Shown: positions 27,238 through 35,030 of the stretch, piece by piece
Layout of the letters: the number at the start of each line of letters is the position of its first letter
Position numbering within the stretch: the first letter of the stretch is position 1
Source of the DNA: Thermoplasmata archaeon
Lineage (GTDB): Archaea > Thermoplasmatota > Thermoplasmata > Lutacidiplasmatales > UBA184
Direction: 5' to 3'
Length of the DNA: 64,000 nt
Assembly: GCA_021817245.1 (NCBI GenBank)
Contig: JAKAVQ010000004.1
Coordinates: 51,403-115,402, forward strand
The notes under the pieces: model-generated
Databases searched by the model: none
What the model saw: the letters and a program-made list of their open reading frames with translations, nothing else
What the model was told of the DNA's origin: nothing
Program-made: the position numbers and the translations under genes

Positions 27238-28161
27238 ATGCAGGGCGTCCTCACCCTCGCCGGCGAAGGGAGCCGCATGCTCCCGTGGAGCCGCGGCCTG
27301 CGCAAGGAGTTCTTGCCGCTGTTCGATCGCGGGGCGAACGATCGGCCGGTACTGAAGCCCGTCGCGAACCTCGCCTTCGAGACCCTCGTCGGTGCCGGTG
27401 TCCGCGACTTCGTCCTGGTCGTGGGGGGGCCCGATAGCGGCGTCACCGCCCGCAACTACTTCACCATCGACCGGAACTTCCTCTCGCGGCATCGGCACCG
27501 CGCGGCCCAGATCGACGAGACGTCTCGGTTCTACGATGCGCTCTCCCGGGTCCGGGTCCGCTTCGCCCATCAACCGGTTCCCCGCGGATTCGGCGACGCG
27601 GTGCTGCGCACCGCGCGGCTCGTCGGGAACGAACCGTTCCTGCTCCACGCCGCCGATGCCGTGCTGCTCGAGCGACACCGGGGGGATCTTCCGTCCCGGC
27701 TGGCGGCGCTGCGGGACCGAGAGGATCTCGACGCAGTCCTTCTGGTACGCCGGGTCGCCGACCCCCGCCAGTACGGGGTCGTGGAAGCGACCTCGAACGG
27801 CCGGGAGGGAACGTACCGTCGCCTTCGGGTGCACGCGATGGAGGAGAAACCCGAACGCCCTCGTTCCCACTGGGCCGCGACCGCGGTCTACTGTTTCGGA
27901 CCAGCGATCTTCGGCGCGCTGCGGCGGGCCCGCTCGCGCTCCGACGCGGCCGAGCTCGAACTGACAAGCGGGGTCCGCGAACTGCTCGCGGACGGCGGCC
28001 GGGTCGCGGCGCTGGTCGTCGACCCCACCCGAGCCGAGTGGCGGAGCGTCGGCTCTCCCGAGGGCTTCGTGCGCGCGCTCCTGCGGACCCGCGAGCTGGC
28101 GGACGCGGGGGCGGAGGCGGGCCCCGTCCGCTCCCCCCGCCGCGGCCGGCCGCTTAAATAG
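27238..28161 (+). CDS. Sugar-1-phosphate nucleotidyltransferase (GalU/RmlA-like)
   Basis: A 307-residue member of the NTP-transferase family, 10 nt after agl3 with the purine-rich GAAGGGG before ATG 27238. The nucleotide loop reads LAGEGSRMLPWSRGLRKEFL, a variant of AGxGTRxLP...K with Thr to Ser. Further motifs are FETLVGAGVRDFVLVVGG, PRGFGDAVLRTA, LLHAADAVLLE (metal-Asp region), RVADPRQYGVVEA, MEEKPERPRSHWAAT and AEWRSVGSPEGFVRAL. It should make an NDP-sugar, but which is unclear; the strong divergence from galU suggests a different sugar, or a regulatory paralog. The last bases contain the TATA box of the next gene. Confidence 0.77.
   Translation: MQGVLTLAGEGSRMLPWSRGLRKEFLPLFDRGANDRPVLKPVANLAFETLVGAGVRDFVLVVGGPDSGVTARNYFTIDRNFLSRHRHRAAQIDETSRFYDALSRVRVRFAHQPVPRGFGDAVLRTARLVGNEPFLLHAADAVLLERHRGDLPSRLAALRDREDLDAVLLVRRVADPRQYGVVEATSNGREGTYRRLRVHAMEEKPERPRSHWAATAVYCFGPAIFGALRRARSRSDAAELELTSGVRELLADGGRVAALVVDPTRAEWRSVGSPEGFVRALLRTRELADAGAEAGPVRSPRRGRPLK
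28153..28160 (+). promoter_or_regulatory. TATA box inside the 3' end of the preceding gene
   Basis: CTTAAATA, one of the clearest boxes in the window, spans the last codons of the nucleotidyltransferase. Its centre is 27 nt upstream of GTG 28183, so the downstream transcript should be leaderless. Confidence 0.65.
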
Positions 28162-28182
28162 TGGACCACTCCGCTCCGAAGC

Positions 28183-29580
28183 GTGCCCCGCGCGCTCTTC
28201 CTCGGACTCGACTCGGTACCGCCCGGGCTCCTGTTCGAGCGATTCCGGTCGGTCCTTCCGCACGTGGAGCGGCTGCGGGAGCGCGCCCGCTACGGGACGT
28301 TGCGGAGCACCGACCCCCCGATCACCGTCCCGGCGTGGGCCGTGATGTTCACCGGCGTAGACCCGGGAACTCTCGGGCTCTACGGCTTCCGGCACCGGCG
28401 CGCGGGCTCGTACACGGAGACGTATGGACCCACCTCTGGGATGATCCCGGTTCCCCCGGTCTGGGACCTCCTTTCGCGCGCGGGGCGCCGGGTCGCGGTG
28501 CTCGGAATGCCGCCGGGGTATCCGCCGCCGCGGTTGAACGGGGTGTACGTCTCCGACTTCCTGACGCCCCCGAGCGCACGGGAGTTCGTCAATCCTCCGA
28601 GCTACCGGGCGGAGATCGACCGGGCGGCGGAGGGCCAGTACCGTTTCGACGTGGCCTTCCGCACCGAGGACCGGGACCGGCTGGAGCGGGAGCTCTTCGA
28701 CATGACCCGGCGGCGGTTCGCCGTGGCCCGTCGGCTCTGGGAGACGGAGGCCTGGGACCTCTTCGCGTTCCACGAGATCGGGCCGGACCGCCTGCACCAC
28801 GCCTTCTGGAAGTACCTCGACCCCGGCCATCCGGGCTTCGTCGCCGATTCCCCGTTCCGCTCCACGGCGGAGCGGTACTATCGGCTGCTCGACGAAGAGA
28901 TCGGAGCGTGGCTAAAGCTCGTGCCCGAGGACGTCGACCTCTGGATCGCCTCCGACCACGGGACTCAGGCGATGGAGGGAGGGTTCTGCATCAACGAGTG
29001 GCTCCTCGAAAAGGGGTACCTCGCGCTGCGCGGCCCCCGACCGCCCCCGGGGACGCCGCTCGAGTCGGCCCCGGTCGACTGGACCCGGACGCGCGTCTGG
29101 GCGGCGGGCGGCTACTACGCTCGGTTGTTCTTCAATGTCCGTGGCCGCGAGCCCGCGGGGACCGTCGATCCTGGCGAGATCGGTCGACTGGCGGAGGAGA
29201 TCGAGCGGGAACTGGGCCGGGTCGTGGCGCCGGACGGGCGGCCGCTCGGCGTCCGGCTCCTCGACCCGCAGCGGGTCTACCGGATCGTGCGGGGCGATCC
29301 TCCCGACCGAATGGCGTACTTCCGGGAGCTCCGCTGGCGCTCGGCAGGAACGCTGGGTCACGCCGGCCTCTTTCTGACCGAGAACGACACCGGCCCGGAC
29401 GACGCCGTCCACTCGATGGACGGCCTCTTCCTCCTCCATGCGCCGCAAGACCGGGCGCCCTCCGGCCGACTTCCCGAGCAATCGATCCTCGACATCGCGC
29501 CGACGCTCCTTCGACGGTTCGGCCTCGCGCTCCCTCCGCACGTTCAGGGCCGGCCGATCCCGGCGCTCCTGCGACCCTGA
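28183..29580 (+). CDS. Alkaline-phosphatase-superfamily hydrolase (type I phosphodiesterase/nucleotide pyrophosphatase)
   Basis: 465 residues from GTG 28183, fixed by the TATA box. Motifs of the superfamily are visible: LFLGLDSVPPGLL (metal Asp), STDPPITVPAWAVMFTGVDP (Thr nucleophile), FAFHEIGPDRLHHAFWKYLD (second metal set), LWIASDHGTQAMEGGF (Asp-His pair), and a late DAVHSMDGLFLLHAP region. No signal peptide, so probably cytoplasmic. Related genes are frequent in archaeal glycosylation loci, where they may hydrolyse nucleotide-sugar or lipid-linked phosphodiesters; the actual substrate is unknown. It follows the sugar-nucleotide run on the same strand but under its own promoter. Confidence 0.82.
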   Translation: MPRALFLGLDSVPPGLLFERFRSVLPHVERLRERARYGTLRSTDPPITVPAWAVMFTGVDPGTLGLYGFRHRRAGSYTETYGPTSGMIPVPPVWDLLSRAGRRVAVLGMPPGYPPPRLNGVYVSDFLTPPSAREFVNPPSYRAEIDRAAEGQYRFDVAFRTEDRDRLERELFDMTRRRFAVARRLWETEAWDLFAFHEIGPDRLHHAFWKYLDPGHPGFVADSPFRSTAERYYRLLDEEIGAWLKLVPEDVDLWIASDHGTQAMEGGFCINEWLLEKGYLALRGPRPPPGTPLESAPVDWTRTRVWAAGGYYARLFFNVRGREPAGTVDPGEIGRLAEEIERELGRVVAPDGRPLGVRLLDPQRVYRIVRGDPPDRMAYFRELRWRSAGTLGHAGLFLTENDTGPDDAVHSMDGLFLLHAPQDRAPSGRLPEQSILDIAPTLLRRFGLALPPHVQGRPIPALLRP

Positions 29581-29638
29581 TCTCGCCGCCGGCGGCTCCG
29601 CGCACCGAAGCCGACCTTGCGGGGCGCGGAGGTCCGGC

Positions 29639-30361
29639 TCAGACGCCGGAGACCTGCACGAGGGCCGGTCCGCCGAGCGCCATCAGGAGAGCAATCCCGA
29701 GAGCGACCGCGACCACCGAAAGGCCGGCCTGCGGCTTCCGCAGCTCCGACCAGGGGTGTCGCGCTCCGAAGAACAGCAAGACCGCCCCGGCCCCCATCGC
29801 CACCTCGAGGGCGTACGGGAGGGGCCAGGAGGTCCGGGCGAACGGTGCCAGCAAGGGAAAGCCTCCCCCGTCGACCGAGAGATGTCCGAGCCAGCCGGCG
29901 GCGACCAGCCAAACGCCGGACCGGCCGATCACGACGCCGGCCGCGTAGGTCAGCAGAAGGAGGAAGAAGAGATTGTGCGCCGGTCGGCCGACTTCGGTCG
30001 GCAGGTACGCACCATAGACATGGTCGAGGTCGATCTCCGTGGCGAGCACCGGCCCGAACAGCGCGAGGTGAATGTCCCGAGCGGGGAGCACGAGGAGCAG
30101 CCCGATCCCGGCGTGCCAGGCGCCGTCCAGAAGCGCGGGCCGAGACGTCACCGACCCGCCCAAGAAGGTCGGCTGGCCCAAGAGATATGCCCCCAGGTCG
30201 ACCAGTGCGGGAAAGGCGGCGGCCAGCCCTAGGAAGAGCAGGACCGCCTTCCCACCGAGCCGGCAGGAGAACTCGGGTTCGGGGCGGTTCCCCATCCATC
30301 GGCTGAGCCCCCCTCGGCCCGATCGCCGCTCCGCCGGACCGGGCGGGCGAGGCTCGCTCAT
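29639..30361 (-). CDS. Membrane-bound metal-dependent hydrolase (YdjM-like)
   Basis: A 240-residue integral membrane protein with about six helices. The metal-binding pattern of the YdjM family is visible: DLGAYLLG, LATEIDLDHVYG (DxDH), GRPAHNLFFLLLL (HN), and AGWLGHLSVDGGGFPLL (GHLxxD). Its ATG overlaps the stop of the KaiC-like gene upstream (ATGA at 30358-30361), so the two are translationally coupled and probably work together. Family members are thought to be phospholipase/hydrolase-like, but activity has rarely been shown. The N-terminal 35 residues are charged and Pro/Gly/Arg-rich. Confidence 0.72.
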   Translation of the reverse strand: MSEPRPPGPAERRSGRGGLSRWMGNRPEPEFSCRLGGKAVLLFLGLAAAFPALVDLGAYLLGQPTFLGGSVTSRPALLDGAWHAGIGLLLVLPARDIHLALFGPVLATEIDLDHVYGAYLPTEVGRPAHNLFFLLLLTYAAGVVIGRSGVWLVAAGWLGHLSVDGGGFPLLAPFARTSWPLPYALEVAMGAGAVLLFFGARHPWSELRKPQAGLSVVAVALGIALLMALGGPALVQVSGV

Positions 30362-32451
30362 CCCTGAGAGCCGAGCGGTCGAAGTGCCCCGACCGAAGAG
30401 GCGCCCGGCCGGACGGGGGACTCCGAAGGAGGCGCGCGGGACGCCGCTCCCGCGACGGTCACGGCGTCCAGCGAGCGGAGCGAGCCGTCGGGGGGGACGA
30501 CGAACGTTCGGTCGACCCGGGAGAGGACCGGCTCCGAAGGGGCTTGACCCGGGGCATCCAGATCGAGGTCCAGGACGGCCAGCGCGTTGCGGCCCCGGAC
30601 GAGCGAGCCCACGTTGCGCAGGAAGGAGTACCCGACACGGTAGTCGCGTCGTCGGAGCAGCACGGAGGCTCCGAGCACCACCACGCAGAGGGGCGGCCCG
30701 TTCGCCAGCGAGAGCTCGCGAAGACCCGCGATGAAGCGGGCCAGGAGCCGGACGTAGCTGGGGGGCCGCGCGTCGGCCGGGAAACCCCCTCCGTCACCTC
30801 CGCGAAGCTCGGGTCCGCCGAACTCTGATCCGTCGATCCAATGGAGGCTCCCCTCGAGGAGCTTTCGCGCCGCGTCGGCGTTCGATCTCTCCAGCCGTTC
30901 GGTGACGTCGGCGGGGGAGTCTCGGAAGGTGACCAGGAGCGCCTGGCCCCCGTTCCGGAGGCCCTCGAGGAGGAAACGGTCGATCGCCGACCGGGAGGGG
31001 GTTCCGCCCGCCGACAGTAAGGCGACGGTGGTTCCGGCCCCGAGGCCCTCGAACAGCACGTCGAGGGCCGACTGCGTCGCCGCGGTGCGCTCCGCGGGAA
31101 CCGGGGTCCGGGCCCAGGAGGGAAGCGAAGGCGCGGAGGGTGCGGCGGGAAGAAGAGGGGCCGCCGAGGAGAGCTCGGGCAGGGTCGGCCGGACCACTGT
31201 GGCCGCGGGGGCGGGAACGCGCGCGACCGAGACGGGGACGTCCGCAGGAACGGGCGAGCGGACGGAGGGGAGGGGCATCGTGCGCATGACCCGCGGATCC
31301 GGTGGTGCGACCGCTGCGGGAGCGGGCGCGACCGGAGAGGGCGGGGGGAGCGAGGGAGGCCGCGCGACCATCGGCCGGGTCTCCGCGCCGACGGGAATCC
31401 CAAGGGCCTGTTTCGGGGCGGTCGGCGCCGGGCGTACTTCGAGGACCTCGCGCGGTGGCGTCCGATGCTCGAGTCGGCGCTCGCGTTCGACGAGATCATG
31501 CCGCTGCCGGTCGAGCTCGGTCTGCCATCCGAGGAGCGCCTTCTCGAAGGCACGAAGAGTCTCGGAAGACGGCGGAGCGCGAAGACTTGGAGCCGTGGGC
31601 CCCGGGTTGCGGTCGATCGGAGCCCGCCGTACGGGAGAAGTTCCGAGGGCGGCCGCTGGGACGCCGTCCGGGGTCCCGTACTGCCAGCCCCGCGCTCGGG
31701 TTCCGGCGACGGCGGTCCGCGGAACGATCAGCGGCATGGGGTCGGCCGACTCCTCCGGTGCGGAGTGCAGGATCGAGTCGGCCGCCTCGAAGAGGAACGC
31801 GGCGGTGATCAGGCAGACGCCGACGAGGAGGCTCGAGCCCGCCCCCGAGGTCCCCGGAGCGAAGACCAGGACCCCGAAGACCACCGGCAACCCGAGCAGG
31901 ACGAACCCCGTCCACGGCAGGGGCACCCGGACGAAGTCGACGTGTCCCACCGCGTAGATCGCGAGCGCGATCACGAAAAGCGAGGACGGGAAGAACATCG
32001 CGGCGGGATCGGCCGGGCCGCCGAACGCCCCCGACCCGACGAGCAGGAGCCCCGAGAGGTTCGCGAGGCCGACCCCGGCGGAGATCCGCCGAAGCTGGCT
32101 CGCCGACCCCCGGCCCGGAACAAGGTCGCTTCCCCTTCGGAGAAGCCAGTTGCTGGCGGGCAGGGCGGCGGCCAGGGTCCCGAGGAGGAGAAGGAATCCG
32201 GGCAACGTGGCGGAGTCGACGCCGAATCCGATCGAGACCCGGCCGAGGACCGCTACGCCGAGGGCTACGAGTATCCCGACGGTGATCAGCACGAGCCAGC
32301 GAGGTAGGATCGAGCGAACGCGGGAACCCCGTCCGACCGCGCGCATCGCGGTCACAAGCTGGGCGGCGAGCCGTCCGCGGCGTGGGGTCGGGGTCGACCC
32401 CGGGACCATGGCTTTGGCGCGGGGCGAACGGGCACGCCGGCTACCTCGCAC
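30358..32451 (-). CDS. Membrane-anchored KaiC-like protein with degenerate ATPase motifs (paralog of 48345)
   Basis: Up to 697 residues from GTG 32451. A TATA box at 32470-32477 is slightly close to that codon, so ATG 32409 (MVPGSTPTPRRG) is a good alternative. Five or six helices (WLVLITVGILVALGVAVLG through LLVGVCLITAAFLFEA) are followed by a long Pro/Ala-rich linker with a short coiled segment (LDRQRHDLVERERRLEHR). A C-terminal RecA/KaiC-like domain follows (SALDVLFEGLGAGTTVALLS, ALLVTFRDSPADVTERL, LHWIDGSEFGG, RVGYSFLRNVGSLVRGRNAL). The P-loop position reads LLSAGGTPSRSA with no GKT/S, and the Walker B position has VVVLGASVLL without Asp. It therefore probably binds or signals rather than hydrolysing ATP. 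Coupled to the YdjM-like gene. Confidence 0.75.
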   Translation of the reverse strand: MRGSRRARSPRAKAMVPGSTPTPRRGRLAAQLVTAMRAVGRGSRVRSILPRWLVLITVGILVALGVAVLGRVSIGFGVDSATLPGFLLLLGTLAAALPASNWLLRRGSDLVPGRGSASQLRRISAGVGLANLSGLLLVGSGAFGGPADPAAMFFPSSLFVIALAIYAVGHVDFVRVPLPWTGFVLLGLPVVFGVLVFAPGTSGAGSSLLVGVCLITAAFLFEAADSILHSAPEESADPMPLIVPRTAVAGTRARGWQYGTPDGVPAAALGTSPVRRAPIDRNPGPTAPSLRAPPSSETLRAFEKALLGWQTELDRQRHDLVERERRLEHRTPPREVLEVRPAPTAPKQALGIPVGAETRPMVARPPSLPPPSPVAPAPAAVAPPDPRVMRTMPLPSVRSPVPADVPVSVARVPAPAATVVRPTLPELSSAAPLLPAAPSAPSLPSWARTPVPAERTAATQSALDVLFEGLGAGTTVALLSAGGTPSRSAIDRFLLEGLRNGGQALLVTFRDSPADVTERLERSNADAARKLLEGSLHWIDGSEFGGPELRGGDGGGFPADARPPSYVRLLARFIAGLRELSLANGPPLCVVVLGASVLLRRRDYRVGYSFLRNVGSLVRGRNALAVLDLDLDAPGQAPSEPVLSRVDRTFVVPPDGSLRSLDAVTVAGAASRAPPSESPVRPGASSVGALRPLGSQG

Positions 32452-32469
32452 AACGAGCGACGCGAACCC

Positions 32470-32480
32470 TACTTAATCCT
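32470..32480 (-). promoter_or_regulatory. TATA/BRE box for the KaiC-like gene, shared with its paralog
   Basis: Reads AGGATTAAGTA on the minus strand. The identical 11-mer occurs before the paralog at 48299-48309. Confidence 0.55.
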
Positions 32481-32622
32481 CGGCTTCCGCACGCAGCGAC
32501 GACGCTGCGGATCGCCCGCCCGGGTCCAAGGGGCGCAGTGTCGGCGTCGCGTCCGTGCCGGGAGGCGGCCGGCCGTGCGGAAAGTCCTATAAGTCGGACC
32601 GCCACCCGGGGTCGGTGACGTC

Positions 32623-33786
32623 GTGATCGCTCCGCACGGTGGGCATCTCGTGGACCGTCTGCGACCGAAGAACGAGCTCGCCCGCCGGGAGGGAGAGCTC
32701 GGAGACCTCCTCACCCTCTCGCCGGGGGTCGACGAGGTGTACGACGCCGAGAAGATCGGGATCGGAGCGTACAGCCCCCTCGAGGGGTTTCAGGACTCGG
32801 CAGCCCTCGAGGCGATCCTTTCCCGCGGCCGTCTTCCGAACGATCTTCCCTGGACGATGCCGATCGTGCTCGCCCCCTCGGCGGCCGCGGACGTGGCCAC
32901 CGTCGGAAAACTGCGGGCCGGTGACGAGGTCGGGCTCCTCGACCGCTCCGGCCGCCTTTTCGCCCTCTTGCGGGTCGATGAGAAGTACGCGCTCGACCGC
33001 GCCCGGTTCGCTCAGCAGGTCTACCGCACGACCGACCCGAACCACCCCAACGTCGCCGACGTGTTCGCCCTCGGGGAGACCGCGGTCGCCGGCCGCATCG
33101 ACCTATTGCGCCGTCTCGAGTTGCCGACGGGAGAGTTCGAGCGGACCCCGGCGGAGGTCCGCGAGGAGTTCGCCCGTCGGGGATGGAAGAACGTCGCCGC
33201 GTACCAGACCCGGAACGTACCGCACACGGCCCACGAGTACCTCCAGCGGTGCACCCTCGAGCGGTCCGACGTCGACGGTCTCTTCGTCCATCCGGTCCTC
33301 GGCCGGCTGAAGAAGGGCGACTACCGGCCGGAGGTGATCCTCGCCGCGTACCGGGTGCTCGTGGAGAAGTACTACCCGAAGGACCGCGTCCTCCTGGCCG
33401 CGCTGAGCATCACGATGCGCTACGGCGGGCCGCGCGCCGCGCTGTTCCTCGCGATCGTTCGGCAGAACTTCGGCTGCTCGCACTACATCGTCGGACGCGA
33501 CCAGGCGGGCGTCGGGAAGTACTACGAGCCGTTCGACTGCCAACGCATCTTCGACGAACTACCGCTCGAGATCCTGCCGGTCAAGTACGCCGAGACCTTC
33601 TTCTGCCGGGACTGCCGATGGATGGCGACGCCGCGCACCTGCGCGCACCCGGCCGACCACCGGATCGACACGAGCCAGACCCGAATCCGCACGGCGCTCT
33701 CTAAGGGAGAGCCTCTCCCGAGCGAGATCATCCGACCCGAGATCGCGGAGATCCTGGGCCGGGGCGACGTTCTCCTCTCGGAGTAG
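32623..33786 (+). CDS. sat: Sulfate adenylyltransferase (ATP sulfurylase)
   Basis: 387 residues from GTG 32623, with TATA-like CCTATAAG at 32586. It converts sulfate and ATP into APS and pyrophosphate. Catalytic motifs: AYQTRNVPHTAHEYL (QTRN plus HxxH), GLFVHPVLGRLKKGDY, ITMRYGGPRAAL, and NFGCSHYIVGRDQAGVG. The C-terminal FFCRDCRWMATPRTCAH cluster is the metal-binding feature common in archaeal enzymes. It works with the APS kinase at 3911 to make PAPS. No APS or PAPS reductase was seen in the window, so direction toward assimilation or sulfation cannot be settled. Confidence 0.95.
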   Translation: MIAPHGGHLVDRLRPKNELARREGELGDLLTLSPGVDEVYDAEKIGIGAYSPLEGFQDSAALEAILSRGRLPNDLPWTMPIVLAPSAAADVATVGKLRAGDEVGLLDRSGRLFALLRVDEKYALDRARFAQQVYRTTDPNHPNVADVFALGETAVAGRIDLLRRLELPTGEFERTPAEVREEFARRGWKNVAAYQTRNVPHTAHEYLQRCTLERSDVDGLFVHPVLGRLKKGDYRPEVILAAYRVLVEKYYPKDRVLLAALSITMRYGGPRAALFLAIVRQNFGCSHYIVGRDQAGVGKYYEPFDCQRIFDELPLEILPVKYAETFFCRDCRWMATPRTCAHPADHRIDTSQTRIRTALSKGEPLPSEIIRPEIAEILGRGDVLLSE

Positions 33787-33983
33787 GCCGGCGGGAAGCC
33801 CGACCGGTTCCCGATACGAGGGGCCGGCGGAAGACTTTCGCTCGGGGCCGCGCCTCCGACGGTCGAGCTCGGGGCGGACCCCCGCCCCGCACGGACAGTG
33901 TCCGGCGGTCCGCGGCACCTGGGCTCCGATCCGAGGATCGCGGAAGCTCCGTCGCGCGTCCCGCCGGGCAGGAGGATTTGTGC

Positions 33984-35030
33984 CTAGAGCGCGCGCGGGG
34001 GGGTCGACCGGTAACGGCCCGGAGTCCGGGCGTACTCCGCGGCGCCGACGAGGGGGGCGTCCTCTCCGGCCGTCGCGATCGCGATCCGCACCCCGGCGGC
34101 GGACGGCTGGCACCGGGCCCGCACGGCCACCTCGATCACGGGCAGCAGCTCCGGCAGGCCCGCGACGAGCCCTCCTCCGAGGATGAGGACCGAGGGATTG
34201 AACGCGTTGACGACGCCGATCACCCCGTCCGCGAGGAACCGCTCCGTCTCCCGGACCAGCTGGCCCGAGAAGGGGTCGCCGGCGCGGTACTCCTGGAAGA
34301 GCGTCTGTGCGGAGATCGCGTCGATCGCGCCGGCCCGCTGGACGAGCGGGCGCCCGGCGTCGGGATTCGCGCTCACCGCCTCCTGGGCGCGCTCGGCGAT
34401 CGCCCAGCCCCCGGCATACGCCTCAAAGCAGCCCACGTTCGGACAGTGGCATCGGCGGCCCCCGACGACGATCGTCATGTGGCCGACCTCCCCGAGCGCG
34501 TGCGTGCCCCCCTCGAGCAGTCGACCCCCGACGACCGCGGAGCCACCGATCCCGGTCCCCAGGAAGAGGCAAAAGAAGTCGTTCGAGCCGCGGCCCGCAC
34601 CGAACCGCCATTCGGCGATCGTGGCGGCCCGCGCGTCGTTCAGCACGTGCACGGGGCGGCCGAGCTCCTCGGCGACCTGCCGGGCCAACGGAACGTCGCG
34701 CCACCCCAGGTTGGGGGCGTGGACGACGGTGCCGGTGCGGGGGTCGACCTGCGCCGCGACCGCCACGCCGATCGCCGCCGGCCGAAGGGGCGACGCCGCG
34801 AGGCAGCTCTGGGCGGAGCGCAAGAGCGTGCGGAGGACCCCGCTGGGCCCGTCGTTCGAGTGCACCTGGCGACCGCTGTGCGCGACGATCCGACCGTCCG
34901 GTGCCACGAGGCCGCTCACGACCTTCGTCGCGCCAAGGTCGATGCCCAGCACCACCGCGCCCGGGTCCGGGGGCGGGGCCGGGCGCCTCCTACTCTTCGG
35001 AGAGCTCTCCTCGGTGCTCGGCTTCGGCAT
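33984..35030 (-). CDS. ROK-family sugar kinase (glucokinase type)
   Basis: 348 residues from ATG 35030. The ATP-binding motif is VLGIDLGATKVVSGL. The active-site Asp lies in HVLNDARAATIAEW, followed by FLGTGIGGSAVVGG. The ROK zinc motif is complete: GHMTIVVGGRRCHCPNVGCFEAYAGG. It should phosphorylate glucose released by the GH15 enzyme. The first 14 codons overlap the 3' end of the GH15 gene by 41 nt, which implies one transcript and coupling. The charged Pro-rich N-terminal 24 residues are an addition to the normal family start, so an internal GTG before VLGIDLG is possible. Confidence 0.9.
   Translation of the reverse strand: MPKPSTEESSPKSRRRPAPPPDPGAVVLGIDLGATKVVSGLVAPDGRIVAHSGRQVHSNDGPSGVLRTLLRSAQSCLAASPLRPAAIGVAVAAQVDPRTGTVVHAPNLGWRDVPLARQVAEELGRPVHVLNDARAATIAEWRFGAGRGSNDFFCLFLGTGIGGSAVVGGRLLEGGTHALGEVGHMTIVVGGRRCHCPNVGCFEAYAGGWAIAERAQEAVSANPDAGRPLVQRAGAIDAISAQTLFQEYRAGDPFSGQLVRETERFLADGVIGVVNAFNPSVLILGGGLVAGLPELLPVIEVAVRARCQPSAAGVRIAIATAGEDAPLVGAAEYARTPGRYRSTPPRAL

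Noticed and set aside
31465-32307. Plus-strand ORF of 280 residues opposite the KaiC-like gene
   Set aside because: Charged Arg/Glu/Gly-rich shadow of the minus-strand gene, which has membrane helices and domain homology.
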